Shown here: piece after piece, positions 1-9,996 of the stretch | How positions within the stretch are numbered: the first letter of the stretch is position 1 | Layout: the number at the start of each line of letters is the position of its first letter | NCBI RefSeq assembly: GCF_019469165.1 | Contig: NZ_CP048263.1 | Location: 1,550,001 to 1,614,000 of the forward strand | Length of the DNA stretch: 64,000 bases | Direction of reading: 5' to 3' | DNA from: Gilliamella sp. ESL0443 | GTDB lineage: Bacteria; Pseudomonadota; Gammaproteobacteria; Enterobacterales; Orbaceae | Position numbers and translations under genes: made by a program | Notes under the pieces: model-generated | The model's database searches: none | Seen by the model: the letters and a program-made list of their open reading frames with translations, nothing else | What the model was told of the DNA's origin: nothing

Positions 1-423
1 ATGATTGAGAAAGTTCATTTAGTCGATGAAAAACAATGCATTTGCAGTGTTCAAGTTACCAAAAATGGCATACTTTCTCCATTTTTAACTGATAATTATC
101 AGCTACCCAATTTTTATGCTATCGAATTAATGGCACAAACTATTGGTGTTTGGAATGGATATCATGATTCCAAAAAAAATCACTCACCACAATTAGGCAT
201 GTTACTTGGAGGGCGAGCAATAAAAACCAATTTACCTTCATTTGAGCTTAATAGTGAATTAATTATAACCGCCAATTTAGTTCTTTTTGATTCTAAACTA
301 GCTAACTTTGATTGTGATATCAGTATAAATCAACAATGTGTTGCATCAGGTAAATTAAATGTTTATGAACCTGATCCTAGTGAATTAGACCAACTTTTTG
401 GTTCCCAGCGATTAAAAGGATAA
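1..423 (+). CDS. apeP: ApeP-like 3-hydroxyacyl-ACP dehydratase, 5' truncated by window edge
   Basis: This is a hotdog-fold dehydratase of the aryl-polyene pathway, acting in the cytoplasm on 3-hydroxyacyl-ACP during chain elongation. The visible 140 residues carry the family's central run IELMAQTIGVW (about 41-51) and the GMLLGGR segment (66-72). Family members normally begin with a further 10-20 residues around a PHRPPMLLI-like motif. That motif is missing here, so the ATG at base 1 is probably an internal Met and the true start lies left of the window. It is followed after 5 bases by a FabG-like reductase and then by a ketoacyl synthase, the usual APE order. A generic FabA/FabZ-like role is the alternative. 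Confidence 0.8.
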   Translation: MIEKVHLVDEKQCICSVQVTKNGILSPFLTDNYQLPNFYAIELMAQTIGVWNGYHDSKKNHSPQLGMLLGGRAIKTNLPSFELNSELIITANLVLFDSKLANFDCDISINQQCVASGKLNVYEPDPSELDQLFGSQRLKG

Positions 424-428
424 CAATT

Positions 429-1160
429 ATGAGTCGAACAGTACTTGTAACTGGAGCAAGCAAAGGAATTGGTAAAGCAATTGCCTGTAAACTAGCGTCC
501 GACGGTTTTGATATCGTCATACATTATCATAGTGACAAAAAAGGGGCGATTGAAACTCAAAAAATTATCGAACAAACCACCCAAAAAGCTAGACTAATTC
601 AATTTGATGTAAGTAACACTGAGCAATGTCAGCAAATGATAGAAGCAGATACTGAACAATATGGAGCTTATTACGGTGTTGTTAATAATGCAGGTATTAT
701 CCGTGATGGTGCTTTCCCTGCTTTAACACAAGATGATTGGAAAGCTGTAATTCATACCGATCTTGATAGTTTTTACAATGTATTACATCCTTGTATTATG
801 CCCATGATTGGACTACGTAATGGTGGAAGAATTATAGTTATATCATCAGTTTCTGGCATCGTTGGAAATCGTGGTCAAGTCAATTACAGCGCGGCCAAAG
901 CAGGCGTAATTGGTGCAACCAAAGCGTTGGCACTTGAATTAGCTAAACGAAAAATTACCGTCAATTGCATTGCCCCGGGTCTAATAGACACGGGTATTTT
1001 AGATATGGAACCAATCGCTTTAAAAGAAGCAATGAACATGATCCCTCTTAAACGAATGGGGCACGTTGACGAAGTCGCAGGACTTGCAAGTTATTTAATG
1101 TCAGATAATGCGGGATATATAACAAGACAAGTCATTTCTATTAATGGAGGAATGGTATGA
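429..1160 (+). CDS. apeQ: 3-ketoacyl-ACP reductase (FabG-like) of aryl-polyene cluster
   Basis: This short-chain dehydrogenase/reductase reduces 3-ketoacyl-ACP with NADPH. The nucleotide-binding motif TGASKGIG (residues 8-15), NNAG (86-89) and the catalytic Ser140-Tyr153-Lys157 set are all present. Its 243 residues are a normal FabG length. The start follows an AAGGATAACAATT segment 3' of apeP. The stop overlaps the next gene's ATG (ATGA), which indicates translational coupling. Its position between a dehydratase and a ketosynthase suggests aryl-polyene synthesis rather than housekeeping fatty-acid synthesis. The specific name ApeQ rests on that context. Confidence 0.85.
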   Translation: MSRTVLVTGASKGIGKAIACKLASDGFDIVIHYHSDKKGAIETQKIIEQTTQKARLIQFDVSNTEQCQQMIEADTEQYGAYYGVVNNAGIIRDGAFPALTQDDWKAVIHTDLDSFYNVLHPCIMPMIGLRNGGRIIVISSVSGIVGNRGQVNYSAAKAGVIGATKALALELAKRKITVNCIAPGLIDTGILDMEPIALKEAMNMIPLKRMGHVDEVAGLASYLMSDNAGYITRQVISINGGMV

Positions 1161-2383
1161 CAAAACGAGTAGTCATAACTGGCGCAGGTGGCGTCACCGC
1201 ATTTGGTAATGAATGGGATGATGTTGAGCTCAAACTAAAACAACTTCAAAATGCTGTTCGATATATGCCAGAATGGGAAATTTACGATGGATTGCATACC
1301 AAACTTGGTGCCCCAATTGATGATTTTGTTTTACCAGACCACTATACACGGAAAAAAATTCGTTCAATGGGCAGAGTATCATTACTCTCAACCAAAGCAA
1401 CTGAAATCGCATTAGAAAAGGCAGGATTACTAGATGAACCTGAACTAACTAATGGAGATACAGGTATTGCATTTGGGTCATCAACAGGTAGTACTCAGCC
1501 CGTTGCATCATTTGCAACCATGTTAAATGAAAAGCATACTAACAACATCACCGCAACGACCTATATTCAAATGATGCCACATACAACTGCAGTTAATACA
1601 GGTTTATTTTTTGGTTTAAAAGGTCGATTAATTACCACATCAAGTGCTTGTACATCTGGAAGTCAAGCTATAGGTTATGCATATGAAGCTATAAAATACG
1701 GTATGCAAAAAATCATGGTAGCAGGTGGAGCCGAAGAGTTATGCCCTTCGGAAGCAGCTGTTTTCGATACCTTATTTGCTACGAGCCAACTTAATGACAC
1801 ACCAAAGTTATCACCAAGACCATACGATCGGGATCGCGATGGGTTAGTTATTGGTGAAGGAGCCGGTGCATTAATTTTAGAGGAATATGAACACGCCATG
1901 GCTCGAGGAGCAAAAATTTATGGTGAGATTATAGGCTTTAAAACTAACTGTGATGCGAGTCATATTACCCAACCAAGGCAAGAAACAATCCAATATTGCA
2001 TTGAACAATCACTCAAAGATGCAGGTTTAGATCCAAGCCAAATTGGTTACATCAGTGCTCACGGTACCGCAACTGCTCGTGGAGATATTGCTGAAAGTAA
2101 TGCTGTTGCCAATATCTACGGTAATAAAACCCCAATATCATCTTTAAAAAGCTATTTTGGTCATACTCTTGGTGCATGTGGCGCGATAGAGGCATGGTTA
2201 ACATTAGAAATGATGCATACTGGCTGGTTTAATCCAACTATCAACTTAAATAATGTCGATCCTCAATGTGGTGATTTGGATTATATCGTTGGTTCAGGAC
2301 GAAATTTAGATATTGAATATTTTCAAACTAATAACTTTGCTTTTGGCGGAATTAACACCTCAATTGTGATTAAAAGAATATAA
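1157..2383 (+). CDS. apeR: Beta-ketoacyl-ACP synthase (FabB/FabF-like) of aryl-polyene cluster
   Basis: This is a condensing enzyme of the thiolase fold that adds a malonyl unit to an acyl-ACP. The active-site Cys lies in SSACTSGSQ (Cys165) and the two catalytic His lie in SAHGTAT (His302) and GHTLGACGA (His336), so it is a full ketosynthase and not a chain-length factor. Its 408 residues match FabB/F. It overlaps apeQ by 4 bases and is the last gene of the operon. A long inverted repeat follows about 27 bases after the stop. Assignment as ApeR rather than another KS of the cluster comes from its terminal position. Confidence 0.82.
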   Translation: MTKRVVITGAGGVTAFGNEWDDVELKLKQLQNAVRYMPEWEIYDGLHTKLGAPIDDFVLPDHYTRKKIRSMGRVSLLSTKATEIALEKAGLLDEPELTNGDTGIAFGSSTGSTQPVASFATMLNEKHTNNITATTYIQMMPHTTAVNTGLFFGLKGRLITTSSACTSGSQAIGYAYEAIKYGMQKIMVAGGAEELCPSEAAVFDTLFATSQLNDTPKLSPRPYDRDRDGLVIGEGAGALILEEYEHAMARGAKIYGEIIGFKTNCDASHITQPRQETIQYCIEQSLKDAGLDPSQIGYISAHGTATARGDIAESNAVANIYGNKTPISSLKSYFGHTLGACGAIEAWLTLEMMHTGWFNPTINLNNVDPQCGDLDYIVGSGRNLDIEYFQTNNFAFGGINTSIVIKRI

Positions 2384-2410
2384 TTTGTAATTTCTTGTCA
2401 TTAAAACAAG

Positions 2411-2503
2411 GCAAAAAAAGTTGAGGAGAGGGGTTTTTGAGGTTATTTTCAAACCACAAAAAACTTTTAGGGTTTAAAAACCCCGTTCCTCAACTTTTTT
2501 TGG
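2411..2503. repeat. Long inverted repeat (about 28-base arms) after the APE operon
   Basis: The arms at 2411-2438 and 2476-2503 pair through AAAAAAAGTTGAGGA, a two-base mismatch, then GGGGTTTTT. The loop contains a second small hairpin (GGGTTTAAAAACCC). The right arm shares CGTTCCTCAACTTTTTT with the sequence at 19134-19150. It could be a strong bidirectional terminator or a REP-like interspersed element. It lies between convergent apeR and purD. Confidence 0.7.
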
Positions 2504-2513
2504 CTTAATGGTA

Positions 2514-2543
2514 GATAAAAAAATAGCGCTATATAGCGCTATT
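2514..2543 (-). terminator. Rho-independent terminator of purHD
   Basis: A perfect 10-base stem (AATAGCGCTA / TAGCGCTATT) at 2522-2543 is followed on the minus strand by a seven-T run. It lies 11 bases beyond the purD stop. Confidence 0.88.
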
Positions 2544-2553
2544 TATTTGAAAT

Positions 2554-3843
2554 TTATTTATTTTTTTCGCGTTCAATAGCTCGATAGCCAATATCATGAC
2601 GATAGTAACAACCATGCCAATAGATACTTTTAATTTGTTCATACGCACGTTTTTGAGCGTCTGAAACACTATCGCCTAAAGCTGTAACACATAGAACTCT
2701 CCCACCATTGGTATAGACTTGACCGTTTTCTAAACAGGTGCCGGCATGGAAGATTTTGCAATTAGTATCTGTTTCAGTAGGTAGACCTAATATAACATCT
2801 TTGGTATTGTAATCGCCTGGATATCCGCCAGCAGCAAGAACTACACCTAAAGCAGGCCTTATATCCCATTTTGATTTTACTGTATTTAGTTCGCCCTTTG
2901 TGGCAGCCAAGCAGAGCTCAACTAGATCAGATTGCATTCGCATCATGATTGGTTGAGTTTCAGGATCGCCAAATCGACAATTGAATTCGATTACTTTAGG
3001 ATTTCCTTGTTTATCAATCATTAATCCGGCATAAAGAAAACCAACATATACATTGCCTTCTTTTGCCATGCCATTGACGGTTGGGTAAATGATTTCTTCC
3101 ATAACTTTATTGAAGACGTCATCGGTTACTACTGGCGCTGGAGAGTAAGCGCCCATTCCACCAGTATTCAAACCAGTATCACCATCACCAACACGTTTAT
3201 GATCTTGGCTGGTTGCCATTGGTTCGACATGTTTACCATCGACCATTACGATAAAACTGGCTTCTTCGCCATCAAGGAACTCTTCAATTACGACTCGATG
3301 ACCGGCATCACCAAAGGCATTTCCCGCTAACATATCGTGTACTGCCTCTTCGGCTTCCTTTTGTGTCATGGCAACAATCACGCCCTTTCCTGCCGCTAAA
3401 CCATCAGCTTTTATCACAATTGGTGCGCCTTTTTGACGAATATAAGCAATGGCTGGCTCAATTTCTGTGAAGTTTTGGTATTCAGCAGTTGGGATGTTAT
3501 GTCGAGCTAAAAAATCTTTAGTGAAAGCTTTTGATCCTTCTAGCTGAGCAGCCGCTTTTGATGGGCCAAAGATAGTTAATCCAGCTTTTTGAAAACTATC
3601 GACAATACCAATCACTAATGGCGCTTCTGGTCCAACAATAGTTAAGTCTATTTGTTGCTCTTGAGCAAAGTTGAGTAGACCAGCAATATCTGTTGCTTTG
3701 ATGTTGATATTTTCTAAATTTGGCTCAAGTGCGGTACCTGCATTACCTGGTGCAACAAACACTTTAGAAACTAATGGCGATTGTGCTGCTTTCCAAGCTA
3801 AAGCATGTTCGCGCCCACCATTACCAATTACTAATACTTTCAT
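2554..3843 (-). CDS. purD: Phosphoribosylamine-glycine ligase (GARS)
   Basis: This ATP-grasp enzyme joins phosphoribosylamine and glycine in the second step of purine synthesis, in the cytosol. The sequence starts MKVLVIGNGGREHAL and holds the ATP-grasp blocks GPSKAAAQLEGSK and NTGGMGAYSP, plus EFNCRFGDPETQ near the metal site. I chose the ATG at 3843 rather than an in-frame ATG five codons upstream, because an AAGGA ribosome site lies just before it and the resulting 429 residues equal the E. coli length. It lies 27 bases downstream of purH, so the two form a purHD operon, ended by the hairpin at 2522-2543. I saw no convincing PurR operator. Confidence 0.96.
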   Translation of the reverse strand: MKVLVIGNGGREHALAWKAAQSPLVSKVFVAPGNAGTALEPNLENINIKATDIAGLLNFAQEQQIDLTIVGPEAPLVIGIVDSFQKAGLTIFGPSKAAAQLEGSKAFTKDFLARHNIPTAEYQNFTEIEPAIAYIRQKGAPIVIKADGLAAGKGVIVAMTQKEAEEAVHDMLAGNAFGDAGHRVVIEEFLDGEEASFIVMVDGKHVEPMATSQDHKRVGDGDTGLNTGGMGAYSPAPVVTDDVFNKVMEEIIYPTVNGMAKEGNVYVGFLYAGLMIDKQGNPKVIEFNCRFGDPETQPIMMRMQSDLVELCLAATKGELNTVKSKWDIRPALGVVLAAGGYPGDYNTKDVILGLPTETDTNCKIFHAGTCLENGQVYTNGGRVLCVTALGDSVSDAQKRAYEQIKSIYWHGCYYRHDIGYRAIEREKNK

Positions 3844-3869
3844 ACAAGGTCCTTTCAATACTTTTATAA

Positions 3870-5462
3870 TTAATGCCTAAAATGACGCATATTGGTGAAG
3901 ATCATGGCAATATTATGCTCATTAGCGGCTTGAATTACTTCGTCATCACGGATTGAACCACCCGGCTGAATAACACAGGTGACACCAACCGCAGCCGCGG
4001 CATCAACACCATCTCTAAACGGGAAGAATGCATCAGAAGCTACAACTGATCCAGCAACTTCTAGATTCTCATCTTGTGCTTTTATTCCAGCAATTTTGGC
4101 CGAATAAACACGACTCATTTGCCCTGCACCAATGCCAATAGTCATCTTATCTTTAGCGTAAACAATAGCATTAGATTTCACAAATTTTGCCACTTTCCAA
4201 CAAAATAGTGCATCAGATAACTCTTTTTCAGTCGGTTGTCGTTTGGTAACTACCGTTAATTGGTCTTTGGTTACCATACCTAAATCACGATCTTGTACAA
4301 GCAATCCGCCATTAACGCGTTTTAAATCTAAACTGGCTTTTGTGCTCGCAGACCATTCGCCACATTCTAATACTCGAACATTTTTTTTAGTTTGTGTAAT
4401 GGCCAAAGCGTTTTGATCAACCGATGGTGCAATAATTACTTCAACAAATTTTTTATCCACAATAGTTTGGGCTGTTTTAGCATCTAATGGACGATTAAAA
4501 GCAATAATGCCCCCAAAGGCAGAAGTTGGGTCGGTTTTAAAAGCATTAAGATAGGCATTTAAGATGTTATCACTCACCGCAACACCACATGGGTTAGCGT
4601 GTTTAACTATTACACAAGCTGGTTCATCAAATGATTTTACACATTCTAATGCAGCATCGGTATCGGCAATATTGTTATAAGATAGCTCTTTACCTTGTAT
4701 TTGTTTGGCAGTAGCAATAGAACCTGGCTCAAGATGTTCTTCCACATAAAAAGCTGCATGTTGATGTGAGTTTTCGCCATATCGCATATCTTGTTTTTTA
4801 ACAAATTGTAGATTTAAAGTGCGAGGGAATTCACCAGCAGGCTTTTCAGTATCGCCATAATATGGAGGTACAAGTTTACCAAAATAGTTAGCGATCATAC
4901 CGTCATATTGAGCAGTATGTTCAAATGCTTTTATTGCTAAGCTAAATCGATACTTGAAAGAGAGGCAATTTTGCTGTTTATCTAACATATCAATGATTGT
5001 GCTATAGTCCTGACAATCAACAACAATGGCGACATCTTTATTATTTTTAGCTGCAGATCGCACCATTGTTGGTCCGCCAATATCAATATTTTCTATCGCA
5101 TCTTCTAAACTAGAATTTGGGTCAGCTACCGTTTTCGCGAAAGGATATAAGTTGACAACCACCATATCAATCGGTGCGATCTGATGTTGTTGCATCACTT
5201 CGTCATCAATCCCTCGACGCCCTAAAATGCCACCATGTATTTTAGGATGTAACGTTTTGACTCGACCATCCATCATTTCAGGAAATCCCGTATAATTCGA
5301 TACTTCGGTAACAGGAATGTGGTTGTCGATTAAAAGTTTGGCGGTGCCACCAGTAGAAAGGAGTTCAATATTACGTTCAGATAAAGCTTTAGCAAATTCA
5401 ATGATTCCTGTTTTATCAGAAACACTGAGTAAAGCACGACGGATAGGACGAAACTGCTGCAT
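3870..5462 (-). CDS. purH: Bifunctional AICAR formyltransferase / IMP cyclohydrolase
   Basis: PurH performs the last two steps of IMP synthesis. The N-terminal cyclohydrolase domain begins [20 protein letters not shown] and includes STGGTAK. The C-terminal AICAR transformylase domain contains KHANPCGVA and ends [10 protein letters not shown]...[13 protein letters not shown]. The start at 5462 is preferred over one 11 codons upstream: a GGAG site sits 9 bases before it and the 530-residue product matches the family. On the minus strand a TATAAT at 5510-5515, with TAAACA 17 bases before it, is a likely promoter. purD follows in the same operon. Confidence 0.96.
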   Translation of the reverse strand: MQQFRPIRRALLSVSDKTGIIEFAKALSERNIELLSTGGTAKLLIDNHIPVTEVSNYTGFPEMMDGRVKTLHPKIHGGILGRRGIDDEVMQQHQIAPIDMVVVNLYPFAKTVADPNSSLEDAIENIDIGGPTMVRSAAKNNKDVAIVVDCQDYSTIIDMLDKQQNCLSFKYRFSLAIKAFEHTAQYDGMIANYFGKLVPPYYGDTEKPAGEFPRTLNLQFVKKQDMRYGENSHQHAAFYVEEHLEPGSIATAKQIQGKELSYNNIADTDAALECVKSFDEPACVIVKHANPCGVAVSDNILNAYLNAFKTDPTSAFGGIIAFNRPLDAKTAQTIVDKKFVEVIIAPSVDQNALAITQTKKNVRVLECGEWSASTKASLDLKRVNGGLLVQDRDLGMVTKDQLTVVTKRQPTEKELSDALFCWKVAKFVKSNAIVYAKDKMTIGIGAGQMSRVYSAKIAGIKAQDENLEVAGSVVASDAFFPFRDGVDAAAAVGVTCVIQPGGSIRDDEVIQAANEHNIAMIFTNMRHFRH

Positions 5463-5509
5463 GAAAAAGCTCCGAAATTGATATTCTAAATCCAAGTCTG
5501 TGAGCGGCT

Positions 5510-5538
5510 ATTATATATAAAACGAGGAGTGATGTTTA
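5510..5538 (-). promoter_or_regulatory. Putative sigma-70 promoter of purHD
   Basis: On the minus strand, TAAACA (5533-5538) and TATAAT (5510-5515) are 17 bases apart, placed about 50 bases upstream of the purH start. The -10 is perfect and the -35 matches 4 of 6. Confidence 0.5.
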
Positions 5539-5579
5539 GTATTAACTTTCTGAAAAAATAATTACCTAATAATTTGTAT

Positions 5580-6503
5580 TTATTCAATGATATGGTCATT
5601 TTGCTTATCATAAAAGTAAAGCGAGTTGACACTTTGGATTTTTCTTTCATTTTGTTCTCGAGTGCTATTGCGATATTTTTGAGGACATAGACCAATTCTT
5701 TTTTTGAAGATTCGCGAAAAATAAAGTTGATCATCAAATCCGATTGAACGGCTAATTTCTGCGATACTCATATTAGTGGTTTGCAATAACAGTTTTGCAC
5801 GATTTACCCGTTGCTCTTGTCGCCATTCTCCAATAGACATACCAATCTGGTCTTTAAATATATGAGCAATTCGCGATGTCGACAAACACACTTTCTGCGA
5901 TACGATATCAAGCGTAAAATTATTTTCATCCAGAGTATCAATTAAATAGTTGCAAACTTGTAGTACTCGGGTATCTATTTTAGGGGGATTAGTGCAAGAA
6001 GTCTCTTGTGCGCAACGTATCAAGAATTGCTCTAACATGCTCATAGCTAAATTTTCAGAATATATCGTATTTGATTGCCCTACCTCGACAATTTTTATAA
6101 ATAGCTGTTCTAGTTCATCTTTTACTTGGGTATTAGGGCGATAAAATCCCGTTTCTTTTAATCGGTTTTCCCAACTTAATAAATATTTCCATGTTGATTT
6201 TGGTCTGAAATATACCCAAAAATGAAACCAATTATTCTCATCTTCTTTACGTCCGTATAAATGGGGTTCTTTGGGAGGAAAAAGAACAAAGTCACCGGGA
6301 TAACAATTAAATGATTCATCATCACGATAAATAGTACCTTGGCCTGCATAAGTGAGGTTAATAATGTAACCATTTAATCCATTAGGACGATCAATGAAAA
6401 AATCAAATTTTCCTTCTTTTTCGATCGGTGTTAAACCAGATACAAGATGGACATTAAATGAATAACCAGGTAACAAAGGGTTATTTTGTTGTTTATTGCT
6501 CAT
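5580..6503 (-). CDS. araC: AraC, arabinose-responsive transcription regulator
   Basis: AraC binds L-arabinose through an N-terminal cupin and DNA through a C-terminal double helix-turn-helix. Here the cupin spans about residues 15-170 (HLVSGLTPIEKEG, GYIINLTYAGQG, FVLFPPKEPHLY) and the AraC/XylS domain spans 195-290 (CLSTSRIAHIFKDQIG, IAEISRSIGFDDQLYFSRIFKK). Its 307 residues are slightly longer than E. coli AraC (292). It is divergent from araB across 203 bases holding two half-sites with the 21-bp araI spacing, which supports regulation of the araBAED genes next door. Confidence 0.94.
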   Translation of the reverse strand: MSNKQQNNPLLPGYSFNVHLVSGLTPIEKEGKFDFFIDRPNGLNGYIINLTYAGQGTIYRDDESFNCYPGDFVLFPPKEPHLYGRKEDENNWFHFWVYFRPKSTWKYLLSWENRLKETGFYRPNTQVKDELEQLFIKIVEVGQSNTIYSENLAMSMLEQFLIRCAQETSCTNPPKIDTRVLQVCNYLIDTLDENNFTLDIVSQKVCLSTSRIAHIFKDQIGMSIGEWRQEQRVNRAKLLLQTTNMSIAEISRSIGFDDQLYFSRIFKKRIGLCPQKYRNSTREQNERKIQSVNSLYFYDKQNDHIIE

Positions 6504-6600
6504 TTGTCATCACCAATTTTTTGAAACTATTTTATTTTTACATAAAAATTTTTTTTGAATAGTGATAATTGTGAGATCTACATCACAAAACAAATTAGGT

Positions 6601-6638
6601 GTGCAGAATCGTCTATATTTATAGCAACAACATACCTA
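6601..6638 (+). promoter_or_regulatory. AraC-binding direct repeats (araI1-I2-like) of araB promoter
   Basis: Two direct half-sites, GTGCAGAATCGTCTATA at 6601-6617 and TAGCAACAACATACCTA at 6622-6638, fit the TAGC-N7-TCCATA pattern known for E. coli araI. Their starts are exactly 21 bases apart, the spacing of araI1 and araI2. The downstream half-site abuts the expected -35 region, about 70 bases before the araB start. Confidence 0.75.
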
Positions 6639-6706
6639 CTTGTTTTATCGATAATTATTTATTCTTCCAAAAAACTCCATTTAATTAGTCTTTGAGGTGT
6701 TAGCGG

Positions 6707-8368
6707 ATGAATAAAAAAATAACCATTGGATTGGATTTTGGTAGTGATTCTGTCAGAGCTTTAGCGGTCGACTGTCAAAATGGGAAAGAGTTAGCTACAG
6801 CAGTAGTTTATTACCCACGCTGGTCTAAGGGCCAGTTTTGTGATCCGCAAAAAAATCAGTTCAGGCATCATCCCCTTGATTACATTGAGTCAATGACTCA
6901 ATCAATACAATCTGTTGTCAATCAACTTAAATCTGATGCACAAAATATAGTTGCTATTGGTGTGGACTCAACAGGTTCTACCCCAGCACCTATTGATGAA
7001 AATGGCGATGTGTTAGCTTTAAAACCAGAATTTATGAACAATCCTAATGCAATGTTTATTTTATGGAAAGATCATACCTCGGTACACGAAGCTGAAGAAA
7101 TTAATAGAGTGTGCAAAACTGAACCATACTCTAAATATTTGGAATATTGTGGTGGAGTTTATTCTTCAGAATGGTTTTGGGCGAAGATTATGCATATTTT
7201 TCGTCAAGACAGTGCTGTAAAAAATGCTTCGGCTTCTTGGATTGAACTCTGTGATTGGGTACCCGCTTTACTTTCTGGAACGACAGCGCCAAATGCAATA
7301 AAGCGTGGTCGATGCGCTGCCGGTCACAAATGTTTTTGGAGCGAAGAATGGAATGGTTTACCCCCTTATGAGTTTTTTGAAAAACTCGACCCAAGTTTAG
7401 TTAATAACTTACCTTATCCTCTATTTGAAAAGACTTATACCGCTAATCATAAAGTGGGCACTATTACCCAAGAGTGGGCAGAAAAATTAGGATTACCAAC
7501 ATCGACCGTAATTTCTGGTGGTGCATTTGATTGTCACATGGGTGCCGTTGGTGCGGGTGCAAAACCTTATACATTAGTTAAAGTAATTGGCACCTCTACC
7601 TGCGATATTTTATTGGCAGAACAAAACGTTATAAATAATCGTTCAATTAAAGGCATTTGTGGTCAAGTAGATGGTAGTGTAATACCAAACTTTATAGGTC
7701 TTGAAGCCGGGCAATCAGCTTTTGGAGACATCTATGCATGGTATAAAAAACTCTTGTGTTGGCCTCTTGAAAAGTTAGTTTCAATCTCACCAGAATCTCA
7801 ACCAATAGTGAAGGAGTTAAAGCATAAATTATTAAATGATATTGCTCAAGCTTGGGCAGAAAATCCAAATCTAGACACAATTCCTATAACGCTTGATTGG
7901 TTTAATGGTAGACGAACCCCTTATGCCAATCAACGAATCAAAGGTGTTATAACCAATTTAACGATTTCAACTGATGCTGCAACATTATTTGGAAGCTTGG
8001 TTTTATCAACAGCCTTTGGCGCTAGAGCAATTATGGAATGCTTTATTAATCAAGATGTGCCTGTTAATGAAATTGTCGCTTTAGGAGGAATAGCTAAAAA
8101 ATCCCCGGTTATTATGCAAGCTTGTGCAGATGTAATGAATAAACCGCTGACCGTTGTGAGTTCAGAACAATGTTGTGCATTAGGTGCAGCAATCTTTGCG
8201 GCTGTAGCGGCCAATGTTTACGCCGATATTTCCACCGCTCAAAGTAGCATGTCTAGTAAGCTAGAAACCACCTTTATCCCTGATGAAAACAGGGTCCCTA
8301 AATATGAAGAATTATATAGAAAGTATTTAGTTTGGTCAGCATCTAGTGAACCCAACTATAACGCTTAA
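6707..8368 (+). CDS. araB: Ribulokinase
   Basis: AraB phosphorylates L-ribulose to L-ribulose-5-phosphate, the second step of arabinose catabolism. It is an FGGY-family carbohydrate kinase. The N-terminal phosphate-binding strand is [16 protein letters not shown], followed by [10 protein letters not shown]. The C-terminal ATP lobe has [20 protein letters not shown] and [12 protein letters not shown]. Its 553 residues compare with 566 in E. coli. It is the first gene of a plus-strand araB-araA-araE-araD set. Its promoter region carries the paired AraC half-sites described separately. Confidence 0.96.
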   Translation: MNKKITIGLDFGSDSVRALAVDCQNGKELATAVVYYPRWSKGQFCDPQKNQFRHHPLDYIESMTQSIQSVVNQLKSDAQNIVAIGVDSTGSTPAPIDENGDVLALKPEFMNNPNAMFILWKDHTSVHEAEEINRVCKTEPYSKYLEYCGGVYSSEWFWAKIMHIFRQDSAVKNASASWIELCDWVPALLSGTTAPNAIKRGRCAAGHKCFWSEEWNGLPPYEFFEKLDPSLVNNLPYPLFEKTYTANHKVGTITQEWAEKLGLPTSTVISGGAFDCHMGAVGAGAKPYTLVKVIGTSTCDILLAEQNVINNRSIKGICGQVDGSVIPNFIGLEAGQSAFGDIYAWYKKLLCWPLEKLVSISPESQPIVKELKHKLLNDIAQAWAENPNLDTIPITLDWFNGRRTPYANQRIKGVITNLTISTDAATLFGSLVLSTAFGARAIMECFINQDVPVNEIVALGGIAKKSPVIMQACADVMNKPLTVVSSEQCCALGAAIFAAVAANVYADISTAQSSMSSKLETTFIPDENRVPKYEELYRKYLVWSASSEPNYNA

Positions 8369-8404
8369 CTTAAAAAATATGAATAAATTATAAAGGAGTC
8401 CATT

Positions 8405-9913
8405 ATGTTTGTTTATTCAGAAGCTGAAATTTGGTTTGTTGCAGGTAGTCAACACCTTTATGGGCCAGAATCACTTGAACAAATTAAAAGAAATATTCAA
8501 GAAGTAACAGATTACTTTAATCATGAAGCAAATCTACCCGTTAAAATTGTTCTCAAACCACTCGCAACAAAACCTGAGGATATATATAACCTTTGTCAGG
8601 AAGTAAATTATTCTTCAAAATGTGTTGGATTAATCACATGGTTACATACATTTTCGCCAGCTAAGATGTGGATTAATGGATTAACTCATCTGCAAAAACC
8701 TCTTCTACAACTTCATACTCAATTTAATAAAGTCGTTCCGTGGGATTCAATGGATATGGATTTTATGAATCTTAACCAAACTGCACATGGAGGACGTGAA
8801 TTTGGTTTTATCGGTTCTCGTATGCGCCAACCTCATTCTCTGGTAACAGGTTACTGGAAAGATAAAGATGTTCATGAGCAAATTGGGAAATGGATGCGAG
8901 TTTGTGTGGCAATTAATGCAGAAAAAACCATGAAAATCGTTAGATTTGGTGACAATATGCGCGAAGTTGCTGTAACAGAAGGAAATAAAGTTTCTGCACA
9001 AATTAAATTTGGTTACTCAGTCAACACTCATGCAGTTGGTGATTTGGTTTCAGTAATTAACTCAATTGCTGATGGTGATGTCAATCAGCTAATTGATGAA
9101 TATGAAACACTTTATAAACTTGCTCCCGTCGCCCAAATTGGTGGAGAGAAAAGACAAAACTTAATTGAGGCAGCGAGAATCGAATTAGGTATTGAGCAAT
9201 TCCTTAAACAAGGTAATTATGGCGGATTTACCACAACGTTTGAAGATCTATACGGTATGGCACAATTACCAGGACTTGCTGTCCAACGATTAATGGCTAA
9301 AGGTTATGGCTTTGCAGGTGAAGGTGATTGGAAAACCGCAGCATTACTAAGCACAATGAAATTAATGGCCAAAGGACTTTCTGGCGGCACCGCATTCATG
9401 GAAGATTATACCTATGATTTTACTGAAGGTAATGAGTTAGTTGTCGGCTCACATATGTTAGAAGTTTGCCCATCTATCATAGATGATGATGTCAAACCTT
9501 TACTTGATATTCAACATTTGGGCATTGGTGGTAAAGCCGATCCTGCTCGACTTATTTTCCCTGCAAAACCTGGTTTAGCAATCAATGCCAGTTTAATAGA
9601 TATTGGTAACCGCTTTAGATTAGTCGCTAATGAACTTGAGACAATCAAGCAACCTTATGCACTACCAAAATTACCTGTAGCATGTGCAGTTTGGAAACCA
9701 AAACCATCGTTAAAAGTATCAGCTGAAGCATGGATTCTTGCTGGAGCAGCACATCATTCTGTTTATACCCAAGCACTTTCTATGGATTATTTTAAACTTT
9801 ATGCACAACTGCATAAAATTGAACTGTTGGTTATTGACGAAAGTACTCGAATCGATGATTTCAGGAATGAGTTACGTTGGAATGAGATTGCGTATTGTAA
9901 TCCTTATGCTTGA
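8405..9913 (+). CDS. araA: L-arabinose isomerase
   Basis: AraA interconverts L-arabinose and L-ribulose using Mn2+. The protein opens with the typical [15 protein letters not shown]. It continues with [39 protein letters not shown] (read in parts) and the metal-site region [20 protein letters not shown]. Its 502 residues agree with 500 in E. coli. A clear AAAGGAG ribosome site lies just before the ATG. It begins 36 bases after araB and is surely cotranscribed with it. Confidence 0.97.
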   Translation: MFVYSEAEIWFVAGSQHLYGPESLEQIKRNIQEVTDYFNHEANLPVKIVLKPLATKPEDIYNLCQEVNYSSKCVGLITWLHTFSPAKMWINGLTHLQKPLLQLHTQFNKVVPWDSMDMDFMNLNQTAHGGREFGFIGSRMRQPHSLVTGYWKDKDVHEQIGKWMRVCVAINAEKTMKIVRFGDNMREVAVTEGNKVSAQIKFGYSVNTHAVGDLVSVINSIADGDVNQLIDEYETLYKLAPVAQIGGEKRQNLIEAARIELGIEQFLKQGNYGGFTTTFEDLYGMAQLPGLAVQRLMAKGYGFAGEGDWKTAALLSTMKLMAKGLSGGTAFMEDYTYDFTEGNELVVGSHMLEVCPSIIDDDVKPLLDIQHLGIGGKADPARLIFPAKPGLAINASLIDIGNRFRLVANELETIKQPYALPKLPVACAVWKPKPSLKVSAEAWILAGAAHHSVYTQALSMDYFKLYAQLHKIELLVIDESTRIDDFRNELRWNEIAYCNPYA

Positions 9914-9930
9914 TAAATTTATTTTAGTTC

Positions 9931-9961
9931 AATAATTGGAAATATTATTTCCAATTATTAT
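9931..9961 (+). terminator. Intra-operon stem-loop between araA and araE
   Basis: AATAATTGGAAATA and TATTTCCAATTATT form an almost perfect AT-rich inverted repeat 18 bases after the araA stop. There is no following T-run, so it may act as a processing or attenuation hairpin that lowers araE and araD expression rather than as a full terminator. Confidence 0.45.
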
Positions 9962-9996
9962 CAAAATTACAGAATAAAGGGAATAAAGAGGTGGAT

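Noticed and set aside
5463-5579. PurR operator before purHD
   Set aside because: No sequence resembling the ACGCAAACGTTTGCGT-type box was found.
5486-5737. 83-codon minus-strand frame before purH
   Set aside because: It overlaps the araC 3' end out of frame and has no family pattern or ribosome site.
6570-6587. CRP site in the araC-araB space (TGTGA and TCACA halves)
   Set aside because: The halves are 8 bases apart instead of 6, so it is not a standard Crp palindrome. Crp control of ara is likely but not shown by this site.
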